Source of the DNA: Blautia sp. OF03-15BH
GTDB taxonomy: Bacteria; Bacillota; Clostridia; Lachnospirales; Lachnospiraceae
NCBI RefSeq assembly: GCF_003463065.1
Contig: NZ_QSCM01000002.1
Coordinates: forward strand, 62,001 to 126,000
DNA: 64,000 bases
Direction: 5' to 3'
Below the pieces are notes generated by a model that ran no database searches, had not been told where the DNA came from, and saw nothing but the letters and a program-made list of their open reading frames with translations. This document shows, in pieces, positions 35,792-44,396 of the stretch. A program made the translations under genes and the position numbers. Position 1 is the first letter of the stretch. Each line of letters begins with the position of its first letter.

Positions 35792-36415
35792 ATGTTTATA
35801 GGATTTTACAACTATACGGTAGTACTCACTTATATGAGCCTTCTGAGCTCTGTTGTGGGAATGACGGAAGCGCTGGATGGCCGTTTCGGCAATGCGATCG
35901 CCTGTCTGGTGGCATCCGGTATCTGTGATATGCTGGATGGAAAAGTGGCAAGGACAAAGAAAGACCGGACGGAGGACGAAAAGAATTTTGGAATCCAGAT
36001 CGACTCGCTGTGTGATCTTTTCTGCTTTGGAGCGTTTCCGGCATTCCTGACCTACGCTTTGGGCGTGAGAGGTCTGGTTGGAACGGTTTCCATGTGTGTG
36101 TATGTACTGGCTGCAGTGATCCGTCTGGGTTATTTCAATGTCAAAGAGATGAGACGGCAGCAGGAAACAGAAGAGCGGAGAAAGAGTTATGAGGGACTTC
36201 CGGTCACTTCGATCTCCATTATTTTCCCTCTGATCTACCTTTTAAGACCCTACTGTGGTCACACGGCTTATCTTCGGATTCTTATTGCAGTGATGTTTGT
36301 GGTGGCGTTCCTTTTCGTGAGCAAGATCCGTGTCCTGAAACCGGGAAACAAGCTGATGTGCTTTTTTATTGTAGCAGGTCTGGTGATCCTTGGAAAACTG
36401 TTACATATCTATTAA
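35792..36415 (+). CDS. pssA: CDP-diacylglycerol-serine O-phosphatidyltransferase
   Basis: The product is 207 aa. The CDP-alcohol phosphotransferase motif D-G-x2-A-R...G-x3-D-x3-D is present as CDMLDGKVAR and then GIQIDSLCDL, with a longer-than-usual linker between the halves. There are about six membrane segments. It makes phosphatidylserine from CDP-diacylglycerol and serine. psd follows within 10 bases, so the pair yields phosphatidylethanolamine. The site is AGAGGGAG. Confidence 0.92.
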   Translation: MFIGFYNYTVVLTYMSLLSSVVGMTEALDGRFGNAIACLVASGICDMLDGKVARTKKDRTEDEKNFGIQIDSLCDLFCFGAFPAFLTYALGVRGLVGTVSMCVYVLAAVIRLGYFNVKEMRRQQETEERRKSYEGLPVTSISIIFPLIYLLRPYCGHTAYLRILIAVMFVVAFLFVSKIRVLKPGNKLMCFFIVAGLVILGKLLHIY

Positions 36416-36425
36416 GGAAGGAAAC

Positions 36426-37352
36426 ATGAAAAAAACAAAAACAGCAATTCCTTCTTCTGTTCATCGCTGTATGGGCAGAGATGGAGTGATACGGGAAGAA
36501 AACTCCGGTCAGGACCGGCTTCTCGAAAAGCTTTATACTTCTTTTTACGGCAGAATACTTCTGAAGGTCCTGACACAGCCGGGACTTTCAAGAGCAGCCG
36601 GGATTTTTCTTGACCGGAAAGCTTCCTGCTTTCTGATCCGCCCCTTTATTGAAAAGAATCAGATGGATATGAGGCCTTATGTCAAAAGGCCTTATCGTTC
36701 GTTTAATGACTTTTTCACCAGAGAGATCCTTCCCACCGAGCGGATGATCGATTGTGATCCATCTCATCTGGTCAGTCCTTCGGATGGAAAGCTTTCTGTT
36801 TATCCGTTGGATGAGACAGCAGAATTCACCATAAAGGGAAGCGTTTATACGTTGGAGCGGATTTTGAAGAATCCTGCGCTGGCAAAAAGATACGAGGGAG
36901 GCTATGCCTGTGTCTTTCGTCTCTGTGTCGATGATTACCACCGGTATTCTTATCCGGCTGACGGAGAAAAATCAGAGAATATCAGGATTCCAGGCATTCT
37001 TCATACCGTAAATCCTGTTGCTGTGGAGTCTGTACCCGTGTATCACGAGAATACCAGAGAATACTGTCTGATCCGGACAGAAAATTTCGGTACGCTCCTT
37101 CAGATGGAAGTGGGCGCTATGATGGTTGGACGGATCAAAAATTATCATGGACCAAAACAGGTGAAGAAGGGCAGTGAAAAAGGCAGGTTTGAGTTTGGCG
37201 GTTCTACCATTCTCCTTCTGGTCCAGAAGGACCGTGTGGATTTCCGGGAGGAATTTCTGAAACATACGGAACAGGGGATTGAAACGCAGGTGGAAATGGG
37301 TGAATGGATCGGAACAGCCGTCTGTGGAACCGGATATTCCGGAGAAGGATAA
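36426..37352 (+). CDS. psd: phosphatidylserine decarboxylase proenzyme
   Basis: The product is 308 aa from ATG 36426 after AAGGAAGG. The proenzyme cleaves itself at the GST motif (EFGGSTILLLV, about residues 258-268) to make the pyruvoyl cofactor on the alpha subunit. VDDYHRYSYP holds the conserved His. It converts phosphatidylserine to phosphatidylethanolamine. It is in the longer Clostridium-type class with an N-terminal extension. It is the last gene of the pssA-psd unit; a strong promoter for ylxM starts 28 bases after its stop. Confidence 0.93.
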   Translation: MKKTKTAIPSSVHRCMGRDGVIREENSGQDRLLEKLYTSFYGRILLKVLTQPGLSRAAGIFLDRKASCFLIRPFIEKNQMDMRPYVKRPYRSFNDFFTREILPTERMIDCDPSHLVSPSDGKLSVYPLDETAEFTIKGSVYTLERILKNPALAKRYEGGYACVFRLCVDDYHRYSYPADGEKSENIRIPGILHTVNPVAVESVPVYHENTREYCLIRTENFGTLLQMEVGAMMVGRIKNYHGPKQVKKGSEKGRFEFGGSTILLLVQKDRVDFREEFLKHTEQGIETQVEMGEWIGTAVCGTGYSGEG

Positions 37353-37380
37353 AAAAATGAAACTTGTCAAGAAAAAATAC

Positions 37381-37409
37381 TTGACAAAAGGGAACTCATC
37401 AGTTATGAT
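37381..37409 (+). promoter_or_regulatory. consensus sigma-A promoter for ylxM-ffh operon
   Basis: TTGACA (37381-37386), a 17-base spacer and TATGAT (37404-37409). The expected start near 37416 leaves only about 10 bases before the ylxM ATG at 37427 and cuts into its AAAGGTG site. Confidence 0.85.
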
Positions 37410-37426
37410 AGCAAAGGTGACTCGAG

Positions 37427-37744
37427 ATGGAAAAATTTGTAGAACGAACTCTGCTCTATGATTTCTATGGTGAGCTTCTCACAGAGCATCAGCAGAGCAT
37501 TTATGAGGACGTGGTTCTCAATGATTACTCCTGTACGGAGGTGGCAGCGGAGCGCGGCATCAGCCGCCAGGGTGTTCACGATATGATCCGGCGCTGTGAC
37601 AAGATCCTTTCCGACTATGAAGAGAAGCTTCATCTGGTGGAACGGTTCCTTGAGATCCGTACGAAGGTTCAGGAGATCCGGAGTTCAACGGATTGTCCGG
37701 ACAACATCAAGCGCATCGCAGATGAGATTCTGGAGGAGTTATAA
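37427..37744 (+). CDS. ylxM: YlxM-family SRP-associated HTH protein
   Basis: The product is 105 aa. It is a UPF0122/YlxM protein with a sigma-4-like helix-turn-helix (CTEVAAERGISRQGVHDMI, about 43-61) and a C-terminal helix. In streptococci YlxM modulates the SRP GTPase cycle. The stop overlaps the ffh start by one base, so the two are coupled. The operon continues through rpsP and khpA. Confidence 0.93.
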   Translation: MEKFVERTLLYDFYGELLTEHQQSIYEDVVLNDYSCTEVAAERGISRQGVHDMIRRCDKILSDYEEKLHLVERFLEIRTKVQEIRSSTDCPDNIKRIADEILEEL

Positions 37745-39093
37745 TGGCATTTGAAAGCTTATCAGAAAAACTTCAAAATGTATTCAAAAACCTGCGCAGC
37801 AAGGGTCGCCTGACAGAGGCCGATGTAAAGACCGCTCTGAAAGAAGTCAAGCTTGCACTTCTGGAAGCGGATGTCAGCTTCAAGGTGGTAAAACAGTTTG
37901 TCAAAAATGTCCAGGAACGCGCCGTCGGACAGGACGTGATGAACGGTCTGAATCCGGGACAGATGGTGATCAAGATCGTAAACGAAGAACTTGTGAACCT
38001 GATGGGCTCTGAGACAACAGAAATCGCGCTAAAGCCCGCAAGTGAGATCACTGTCATTATGATGGCAGGTCTTCAGGGTGCAGGTAAGACCACCACTACA
38101 GCAAAGATTGCAGCAAAGCTCAAGAGCAAAGGACGGAAGCCCTTGCTTGCAGCCTGTGACGTTTACCGTCCTGCAGCGATCCGTCAGCTGGAGATCAACG
38201 GAGAAAAAGTCGGTGTCGAAGTTTTCTCCATGGGAGACAGACAGAATCCCGTAGATATTGCAAAAGCAGCCGTAGAGCATGCCAGAAATCATGGTCATAA
38301 TGTTGTGATCCTTGATACGGCAGGCCGTCTTCATGTGGATGAATCCATGATGGAAGAGCTTGAAAAGATCAAGGCAGCTGTGGATGTATATCAGACCATA
38401 CTGGTTGTGGATGCCATGACCGGACAGGATGCCGTAAATGTATCCGATACCTTCAATCAGAAGGTTGGTATTGACGGAGTCATCCTGACAAAGCTTGATG
38501 GCGATACCCGAGGCGGTGCAGCCCTTTCCATTAAGGCAACCTGCGGAAAACCGATCCTCTATGTAGGTATGGGCGAAAAGCTTTCCGATCTGGAGCAGTT
38601 TTATCCTGACCGAATGGCTTCACGTATCCTTGGAATGGGAGATGTGATGAGTCTCATTGAGAAGGCACAGGCCAACATCGATGAGGAAAAAGCCAGAAGT
38701 ATGGAGCAGAAGCTCAAAAAAGCCCAGTTTGGCTTCGATGATTATCTGGAAAGTATGGAACAGATGAAAAATATGGGCGGTATGAGAAAACTGCTGGAAA
38801 TGCTTCCGGGCATGGGTGGCAGTCAGCTCAAGCAGATCGAAGATGCCATGGACGAAAAGAAAATGGCACAGATCGAGGCTATGATCCTCTCCATGACACC
38901 GAAGGAGAGAGCGAATCCCGACCTTCTGAATCCTTCCCGGAAGAAGCGTATCGCTGCCGGAGCGGGAGTAGACATCAGTGAGGTGAACAAGCTGGTCAAA
39001 CAGTTTGATCAGTCCCGCAAGATGATGAAACAGATGGGCGGAATGATGAACAGTAAAAGTGCTAAAAGAGGCAAGTTTCGGCTTCCCTTTTAA
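37744..39093 (+). CDS. ffh: signal recognition particle protein Ffh
   Basis: The product is 449 aa. The N domain (about 1-95) is followed by the G domain with GLQGAGKTTT, DTAGRLHVDE and TKLDGDTRGG, and a methionine-rich M domain (about 300-430, MEQMKNMGGMRKLLEM) that binds the signal peptide and SRP RNA. The SRP RNA gene was not recognised nearby. It works with FtsY (31762). The start is coupled to ylxM, with GAGGAG in the end of that gene. Confidence 0.97.
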   Translation: MAFESLSEKLQNVFKNLRSKGRLTEADVKTALKEVKLALLEADVSFKVVKQFVKNVQERAVGQDVMNGLNPGQMVIKIVNEELVNLMGSETTEIALKPASEITVIMMAGLQGAGKTTTTAKIAAKLKSKGRKPLLAACDVYRPAAIRQLEINGEKVGVEVFSMGDRQNPVDIAKAAVEHARNHGHNVVILDTAGRLHVDESMMEELEKIKAAVDVYQTILVVDAMTGQDAVNVSDTFNQKVGIDGVILTKLDGDTRGGAALSIKATCGKPILYVGMGEKLSDLEQFYPDRMASRILGMGDVMSLIEKAQANIDEEKARSMEQKLKKAQFGFDDYLESMEQMKNMGGMRKLLEMLPGMGGSQLKQIEDAMDEKKMAQIEAMILSMTPKERANPDLLNPSRKKRIAAGAGVDISEVNKLVKQFDQSRKMMKQMGGMMNSKSAKRGKFRLPF

Positions 39094-39128
39094 ATAATCA
39101 ATGGAAACCTTAAGGAGGTGAATCAAAG

Positions 39129-39374
39129 ATGGCAGTAAAAATCAGACTGAGAAGAATGGGTCAGAAAAAGAACCCTATCTATAGAATCATTGTTGCTGAT
39201 TCCAGATCCCCGAGAAACGGTAGATTTATCGAGGAGATCGGAACCTACAACCCGAACACAAATCCCAGCGAGTTCAAAATCGACGAGGAGCTGGCAAAGA
39301 AATGGCTGACAAACGGCGCACAGCCGACCGATGTTGTTGCTAAACTTCTTAAAGTAGCCGGAATCGAGAAATAA
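39129..39374 (+). CDS. rpsP: 30S ribosomal protein S16
   Basis: The product is 81 aa, beginning with MAVKIRLRRMGQKKNPIYR, the canonical S16 start. It helps assemble the 30S body. AAGGAGG lies ahead of the ATG. It is 35 bases after ffh and 23 bases before khpA. Confidence 0.98.
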   Translation: MAVKIRLRRMGQKKNPIYRIIVADSRSPRNGRFIEEIGTYNPNTNPSEFKIDEELAKKWLTNGAQPTDVVAKLLKVAGIEK

Positions 39375-39397
39375 TTAACAAAGAGAGGTGCATGTAT

Positions 39398-39628
39398 ATG
39401 AAAGAACTCGTAGAAGTTATTGCGAAATCTCTTGTTGAGTTTCCCGAGGAAGTCGTTGTTACTGAAAAACAGAGTGGAAAGACCACAGTTCTTGAACTGA
39501 AGGTTGCCCCTTCTGATATGGGAAAGGTTATTGGAAAGCAGGGCCGTATTGCGAAAGCGATCCGTGCTGTGGTGAAAGCCGCTGCTTCCAAGGAAGACCA
39601 GAAAGTCGTTGTAGATATCCTGCAGTGA
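39398..39628 (+). CDS. khpA: KH-domain RNA-binding protein KhpA
   Basis: The product is 76 aa from ATG 39398, 9 bases from GAGAGG; ATG 39392 is only three bases from the site. It has a single KH domain with the GxxG loop in GKVIGKQGRIAKAI (about 43-56). KhpA with KhpB binds RNA and affects division and cell wall growth in Gram-positives. Its place between rpsP and rimM is conserved across Firmicutes; here a terminator and an extra gene intervene before rimM. Confidence 0.93.
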   Translation: MKELVEVIAKSLVEFPEEVVVTEKQSGKTTVLELKVAPSDMGKVIGKQGRIAKAIRAVVKAAASKEDQKVVVDILQ

Positions 39629-39636
39629 CAGTTAAA

Positions 39637-39660
39637 AACCTCGTGAAAACGGGGTTTTTT
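39637..39660 (+). terminator. terminator after khpA
   Basis: AACCTCG (39637-39643) pairs with CGGGGTT (39650-39656) with one G-T pair and a T-run to 39660. It splits the usual continuous operon before the inserted NlpC/P60 gene. Confidence 0.8.
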
Positions 39661-39741
39661 CTGTATATAAGGAATTTGCACCAGCTGCGAAGCAGCGGGC
39701 AGTTCTACAAAAAACATATTTTATAATGGGAGGGCTGTTTT

Positions 39742-40554
39742 ATGAAAGGAAAGAAAAAGGGAGTTCTGTTGTTACTGATGTTGCTGAGCGTTTTTATGCT
39801 GCTTCCGATGGGAGTCAGTGCAGCGAAGCTGAATATGACCACACCGCTGAAGTATTCTGCAAGAGGCTACAAGGTCATTGCCTGGAACAAATCCAGCACC
39901 AGCCGTGCTTATGTTTATCAGCAGGCAAGCTTTAAAAAAGGAACGTACGGTTCTCTGGAAAAAGGTGGCGGAATCGTTGTCAACATGTCTAAGGTCAAAT
40001 ATCTGACCAGAAAGATGAAAAAGAAACAGCTGACCTGGATCCCGGTTTATCTGCATAACCGTAAAAAAGCCAATGGTGTTCCGGTAACAGGCTATGTAAA
40101 TGCAAAAAATATTGCTCTTACAGCTGTTAATATCAATAACATTTCTTCTAACCGTACGGTTCGGACGGCGATCAGCTATGGTTATAAATATCTTGGAACC
40201 CGCTTCATTCTTGGCGGAAATTCCATTACCGGCGGAATCGACTGCGCAACCTTTACAAAGCAGATCTACGAGGCGGCAGGAAAGGGTATGCCCTATCCCC
40301 ACACAGACTATCTGCAGGGTGTATCCAGACAGGTTTCCTACAGAGATCTGAAACCGGGTGATCTGGTATTTTATCTGAAATATGATACCAGCGGCCCCAT
40401 TGACCATGTGGGTGTTTATATCGGCAACAATCTGATGATCAATGCTTCCGGCCATTATGGAAGCAATTATCCGGAAGGCGGTATCACGATCAAACGGATC
40501 GTTTACGGAAACCGCAGACCGGCTCTTTATAAACGTCTTTACGGAATCGACTGA
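39742..40554 (+). CDS. secreted NlpC/P60-family peptidoglycan hydrolase
   Basis: The product is 270 aa. A signal peptide (about 1-27, hydrophobic LLLLMLLSVFMLLP, cut after VSA) is followed by an SH3-like region (about 35-130) and an NlpC/P60 domain with the catalytic Cys in GGIDCATF and His in IDHVGVYIG. It would cut stem-peptide bonds in the wall. GGGAGGG precedes the ATG. It sits between khpA and rimM, where most Firmicutes have no gene. It is flanked by a terminator upstream, and the 81-base gap contains no convincing promoter. Confidence 0.85.
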   Translation: MKGKKKGVLLLLMLLSVFMLLPMGVSAAKLNMTTPLKYSARGYKVIAWNKSSTSRAYVYQQASFKKGTYGSLEKGGGIVVNMSKVKYLTRKMKKKQLTWIPVYLHNRKKANGVPVTGYVNAKNIALTAVNINNISSNRTVRTAISYGYKYLGTRFILGGNSITGGIDCATFTKQIYEAAGKGMPYPHTDYLQGVSRQVSYRDLKPGDLVFYLKYDTSGPIDHVGVYIGNNLMINASGHYGSNYPEGGITIKRIVYGNRRPALYKRLYGID

Positions 40555-40569
40555 GACTGAGGTGAATGA

Positions 40570-41082
40570 ATGGAAGATTTTTTACAGGTGGGTGTGATCA
40601 CAGCCACTCATGGAATCCGGGGAGAGGTAAAAGTTTTCCCGACAACGGATGATCCGGAACGTTTTCTGGATCTGAAGACCATATATCTGGATACAGGCAG
40701 GGAAAAAATGCTCCTGCACATATCCGGGGTGAAGTTTTTTAAGCAGTTTGTGATCTTGAAGTTTAAAGAATTTGATAACATCAACGAAGTGGAGCCTTTC
40801 CGCAAAAAAAGCCTTCTTGTAACAAGAGAGCAGGCAGTTCCTCTCGAAGAGGATGAGTATTTTATCGCAGATCTCATCGGTCTTCAGGTAGTTACGGATG
40901 AAGGAGAGCTTCTCGGAGAGCTTACGGATGTTCTTGAGACAGGGGCCAATGATGTCTATCAGGTTACGGATAAAAATGGAAAGGAGCTTCTCCTTCCTGC
41001 AATCAAAGACTGTATTCTTTCTGTCGATCTTGAAAAAGGTGAGATGGAGGTACATGTACTGGAAGGGCTGTTGGATTTATGA
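40570..41082 (+). CDS. rimM: ribosome maturation factor RimM
   Basis: The product is 170 aa. The N-terminal RimM beta-barrel (GVITATHGIRGEVKVFPTTD) is followed by a PRC-barrel domain (about 95-168). It binds S19 and the 30S head during assembly. Its stop overlaps the trmD start in ATGA (41079-41082). The site is TGAGGTGA. Confidence 0.95.
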   Translation: MEDFLQVGVITATHGIRGEVKVFPTTDDPERFLDLKTIYLDTGREKMLLHISGVKFFKQFVILKFKEFDNINEVEPFRKKSLLVTREQAVPLEEDEYFIADLIGLQVVTDEGELLGELTDVLETGANDVYQVTDKNGKELLLPAIKDCILSVDLEKGEMEVHVLEGLLDL

Positions 41083-41813
41083 ACTATCATGTACTGACTT
41101 TGTTTCCGGAGATGATCCTGCAGGGGCTGAACACCAGCATCATTGGCCGGGCCATTGAAAAGGGCATTCTGAGTCTGGAAGCTGTCAATATCCGGGACTA
41201 TGCAGGAAACCGCTACGGAAAAGTGGACGATTATCCTTACGGCGGTGGTGCCGGAATGGTCATGCAGGCGGAGCCTGTCTATGCAGCAGTGAAAGATCTG
41301 GAAGAACGGATGGGACACAAGCCCAGGGTGATCTATCTGACTCCCCAGGGAAGTGTTTTTCGTCAGGAAATGGCTGTGGATTTTGCAAAAGAAGAAGATC
41401 TGGTCTTTCTCTGCGGTCACTATGAAGGCATTGATGAGAGAGTGCTGGAGGAAGTGGTAACGGATTATGTTTCCATTGGAGATTATGTCCTCACAGGCGG
41501 AGAACTTCCGGCCATGGTCATGATCGATGCGATCTCCCGAATGGTTCCGGGGGTCTTGAGCAATGGAGAATCCGGAACGATCGAATCCTTTCATGACAAT
41601 CTTCTGGAATATCCTCAGTATAGCCGGCCGGAGGTATGGCGGGATAAAGCGGTACCGCCCGTACTCCTTTCCGGCCATCATGCCAATGTGGAGAAATGGC
41701 GGCGTGAGGAGTCCATCAGGCGGACGCTGGAACGGCGCCCGGACCTTCTGGAGGATGCAAATCTGACGGAAAAGGAGAAACAGTTTCTGGCTTTACTGAA
41801 AAAGAGGGAATAA
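41079..41813 (+). CDS. trmD: tRNA (guanine-N1)-methyltransferase
   Basis: The product is 244 aa. It makes m1G37, which prevents frameshifting. The SPOUT trefoil-knot segments LTPQGSVF, CGHYEGIDERV and SIGDYVLTGGELPA are all present. It is coupled to rimM by a 4-base overlap. The following secreted-protein gene starts 3 bases after the stop. Confidence 0.96.
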   Translation: MNYHVLTLFPEMILQGLNTSIIGRAIEKGILSLEAVNIRDYAGNRYGKVDDYPYGGGAGMVMQAEPVYAAVKDLEERMGHKPRVIYLTPQGSVFRQEMAVDFAKEEDLVFLCGHYEGIDERVLEEVVTDYVSIGDYVLTGGELPAMVMIDAISRMVPGVLSNGESGTIESFHDNLLEYPQYSRPEVWRDKAVPPVLLSGHHANVEKWRREESIRRTLERRPDLLEDANLTEKEKQFLALLKKRE

Positions 41814-41816
41814 AAA

Positions 41817-43277
41817 ATGATGAAAAAGAAGAGAATCTTTGGTGTCCTCGTCCTGTTTTTGACCTTGTGTGTTTTCTTTGCACCAAGAGTTCAGGCGGCT
41901 TATCCGGCAGCTATGTCGGCGGCTCATCCACTGGTCGGCTATCCACTGTCCCGTGCCCGGAAGACGATCGTTTATACGGATGCGGAGAGGAAAAACAAAC
42001 TCACTTCTCTGAGTTATCGTGAGTTTAGCATTACAAAATATGACAAGGACAGTCAGTCTCTGTATGTGATCTGCAAAGAGGGAAAAAAGACAGTCAAGGG
42101 CTGGGTAAAAAGAAATACCTTTTTCTTTACACAGAAATTTCAGGCGGTACAGTCCTTTGCCAATCAGAGCCTGACACTTTATCGCGGAAAATCCAGGAAT
42201 ATGTATTATCAGACGGTGCCTCTTTATGCGGGAGGTTCTACTGTAGGTGAGAGTGGAGCCTGGTATCAGATGACCTTTTATCTGAACGGCCGTTATTATC
42301 TTGGCTGGATCCCTAAGGCAGAGTATGGAAAGGTCCGTCTATCCATGGATACCACGGAGCAGCTGCTGGCAGACGGTGTCTACAGCATCCGTGCCCGCCA
42401 GAGAAACAGTTTTTCTCTGACGGCAGATACAGAAAAGGAAACTGCCCTTCTCCGAAAGACCACCGGAAAAGAGAATCAGCTTTATACGCTGAAGCATGAG
42501 GACAATAACCGGTATACGATCTCTCCCTATGGCAGCGATCGTTACCTGGGACTGAAGGATGGAAAGCTTTCCGTAGTTTCCGAAAAAACACGCTGGATCT
42601 TTACCAGATACGGCCGTTATTTTGCTCTCCGTGAAGAGAAGAGCAAAAAGGGCATTGCTTTTGTTTCGGGAAAAGGGATCCGGGAATGGAAATATGCCCG
42701 TACCAGTGCCGCACAGAACTGGGTCTTTACCAAAACGACGGTAAAAGAAGAAGAGACAAAGAATACGGTCTTTTCCCAGTATGATCCCAAATGGGGCGGA
42801 AATATCTACTGTAACGGCAATCCCGTGCGCACGATCTCTACGTCGGGCTGCGGTGTGGTTTCCTTTGTGAATGCCATCTATGCGCTGAACGGTGAGTATA
42901 TCGATCCTACCATGCTGGCACAGTATTCGAATTCCCATGGTCATTATTTCTACATGCAGGGAACGGCAGATACTCTTTATGAAGATTTTGCCAGGGCAAA
43001 GGGAAAGTTCTATCATTTTAAGTGGGATGGAAAGATCTATGATATGACCTCGTTAAAAAGACATCTGCAAAACGGCGGTACAGCAGTGGCGTTGGTGCCG
43101 GGTCATTATATTGCGATCGTTGATTACCGGGAGACAGACAACAGCTTTCTTGTCCTGGATTCTGCCATTTACGGCAAGCGGCCTACCACTATTCATGGCG
43201 ACTGGATCAACGAAGGAACCCTGAGAAGCGGTACGATGTACTGCTCCTATTTCCATCTGTTCAGCCGTGTGAAATAA
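41817..43277 (+). CDS. secreted protein with C39-like cysteine peptidase domain
   Basis: The product is 486 aa. The signal peptide (about 1-27) ends at VQA. An SH3-like region (about 35-170) is followed by a ricin-type trefoil-like segment (about 180-305, with IRARQRNSFSLTAD and RTSAAQNWVF). A C-terminal C39_2-type domain (about 310-486) has Cys in STSGCGVVSF, His in VPGHYIAIV and Asp in LVLDSA. Such proteins are predicted papain-like peptidases acting on peptides or cross-bridges outside the cell; the target is not known. It lies between trmD and rplS, an unusual place, and has its own signal peptide. Confidence 0.75.
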   Translation: MMKKKRIFGVLVLFLTLCVFFAPRVQAAYPAAMSAAHPLVGYPLSRARKTIVYTDAERKNKLTSLSYREFSITKYDKDSQSLYVICKEGKKTVKGWVKRNTFFFTQKFQAVQSFANQSLTLYRGKSRNMYYQTVPLYAGGSTVGESGAWYQMTFYLNGRYYLGWIPKAEYGKVRLSMDTTEQLLADGVYSIRARQRNSFSLTADTEKETALLRKTTGKENQLYTLKHEDNNRYTISPYGSDRYLGLKDGKLSVVSEKTRWIFTRYGRYFALREEKSKKGIAFVSGKGIREWKYARTSAAQNWVFTKTTVKEEETKNTVFSQYDPKWGGNIYCNGNPVRTISTSGCGVVSFVNAIYALNGEYIDPTMLAQYSNSHGHYFYMQGTADTLYEDFARAKGKFYHFKWDGKIYDMTSLKRHLQNGGTAVALVPGHYIAIVDYRETDNSFLVLDSAIYGKRPTTIHGDWINEGTLRSGTMYCSYFHLFSRVK

Positions 43278-43312
43278 CCTCTTTGCAGGTTTGAGGTCGT
43301 TAGAAAAACTTC

Positions 43313-43377
43313 TTGCATTTTTCCGGAAGATATGGTAGAGTATTAAATGTTGTGAGTAAGAGATGGTCCTCTGTTAC
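43313..43377 (+). promoter_or_regulatory. rplS promoter and leader hairpin
   Basis: TTGCAT (43313-43318), a 17-base spacer and TAGAGT (43336-43341). The leader forms GTAAGAG...CTC-TG-TTAC (43356-43377), a hairpin in the place where L19 leader RNAs autoregulate in other Firmicutes. Whether it is that motif is not certain. Confidence 0.6.
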
Positions 43378-43419
43378 AAGAATTGTATTAAGAACATCCG
43401 AATAATAAGGAGGAACACA

Positions 43420-43767
43420 ATGAACGATATTATCAAAAACATCGAAGCTGCTCAGCTCCGTGAAGACGCACCGCAGTTCAACGTAGGAGACACCGTTAAA
43501 GTATACGCTAAGATCAAAGAGGGAAACCGCGAGCGTATCCAGGTATTCGAAGGTACTGTTCTGAAGAAACAGGGCGGAAGTGTAAGAGCTACTTTCACCG
43601 TTCGTAAGAATTCCAACGGCATCGGCGTTGAGAAGACCTGGCCTTTACATTCCCCGAACGTTGAGAAGGTTGAAGTTGTAAGACGCGGTCGTGTAAGACG
43701 TGCAAAACTGAATTATCTGAGACAGCGTGTCGGCAAGAGCGCAAAGGTAAAAGAATTAGTAAAATAA
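43420..43767 (+). CDS. rplS: 50S ribosomal protein L19
   Basis: The product is 115 aa from ATG 43420 after AAGGAGG; the frame's earlier ATG lies in the leader. Typical segments are FNVGDTVKVYAKIKEG, RIQVFEGTVL and RRGRVRRAKLNYLR. The protein sits at the 30S-50S interface. A perfect 11-bp hairpin follows. Confidence 0.97.
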   Translation: MNDIIKNIEAAQLREDAPQFNVGDTVKVYAKIKEGNRERIQVFEGTVLKKQGGSVRATFTVRKNSNGIGVEKTWPLHSPNVEKVEVVRRGRVRRAKLNYLRQRVGKSAKVKELVK

Positions 43768-43774
43768 AAAATGG

Positions 43775-43808
43775 ACCAGGGACAATTACGGTAGTAGTTG
43801 TCCCTGGT
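43775..43808 (+). terminator. hairpin after rplS
   Basis: ACCAGGGACAA (43775-43785) is perfectly paired with 43798-43808, followed by TTGTT. The weak T-tract suggests partial termination, letting some transcription into lepB. Confidence 0.7.
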
Positions 43809-43827
43809 TTGTTATGAGGGAAACATT

Positions 43828-44373
43828 ATGGCGAAGAAGAAACGAAATATTCCCCAGCAGATTTTTCTCTGGGTGTTCCAGATCGTCATCGTGGTGCTGT
43901 TCGCTTTTGTACTGGTTTACTTTTTCGGACAGACCAGGACCTGTATCGGTCAGTCCATGAGTGTGACCATCGAAGGCGGAGATACAGTACTTTTGGACGG
44001 ATTATCTTATAAAATTGGAAATCCCAAGAGAAATGATGTGATCGCTTTTCAGCTGGGAGGAAACCGGGAAGGAGCTTCTTCTGTTAAGAGAATCCTTGGC
44101 CTTCCGGGAGAGACGATACAGATCAAAGACGGGATGATCTACATCAATGGAGAAGTTTACCTGGAGAAAAAAGACTACCCGGTGATGACAGATGCCGGTC
44201 TTGCGGAGGAACCGGTGACACTTGGTACCAATCAGTATTTTGTACTGGGCGATAACCGGAATAACAGTGAAGACAGCCGTTATGCAGATGTGGGAGTTGT
44301 CAGCAGTAAAAATATCGAGGGAAAGGTATGGTTTGTTCTTTCCCCCTCTGATCACATAGGACTTGTAAAGTAA
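43828..44373 (+). CDS. lepB: signal peptidase I, atypical catalytic box
   Basis: The product is 181 aa from ATG 43828. One N-terminal membrane segment (about 13-33) anchors it. The serine lies in CIGQSMSVTIEGGD: the box usually reads SMxPT, and here Pro is replaced by Val. The lysine is in SSVKRILGLPGE, and GDNRNNSEDSRY is the C-terminal box. It removes signal peptides on the outer face. A second type I peptidase follows two genes on. The site is TGAGGGAA. Confidence 0.88.
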   Translation: MAKKKRNIPQQIFLWVFQIVIVVLFAFVLVYFFGQTRTCIGQSMSVTIEGGDTVLLDGLSYKIGNPKRNDVIAFQLGGNREGASSVKRILGLPGETIQIKDGMIYINGEVYLEKKDYPVMTDAGLAEEPVTLGTNQYFVLGDNRNNSEDSRYADVGVVSSKNIEGKVWFVLSPSDHIGLVK

Positions 44374-44396
44374 GAACGAAAACGAGAGGATATTAC

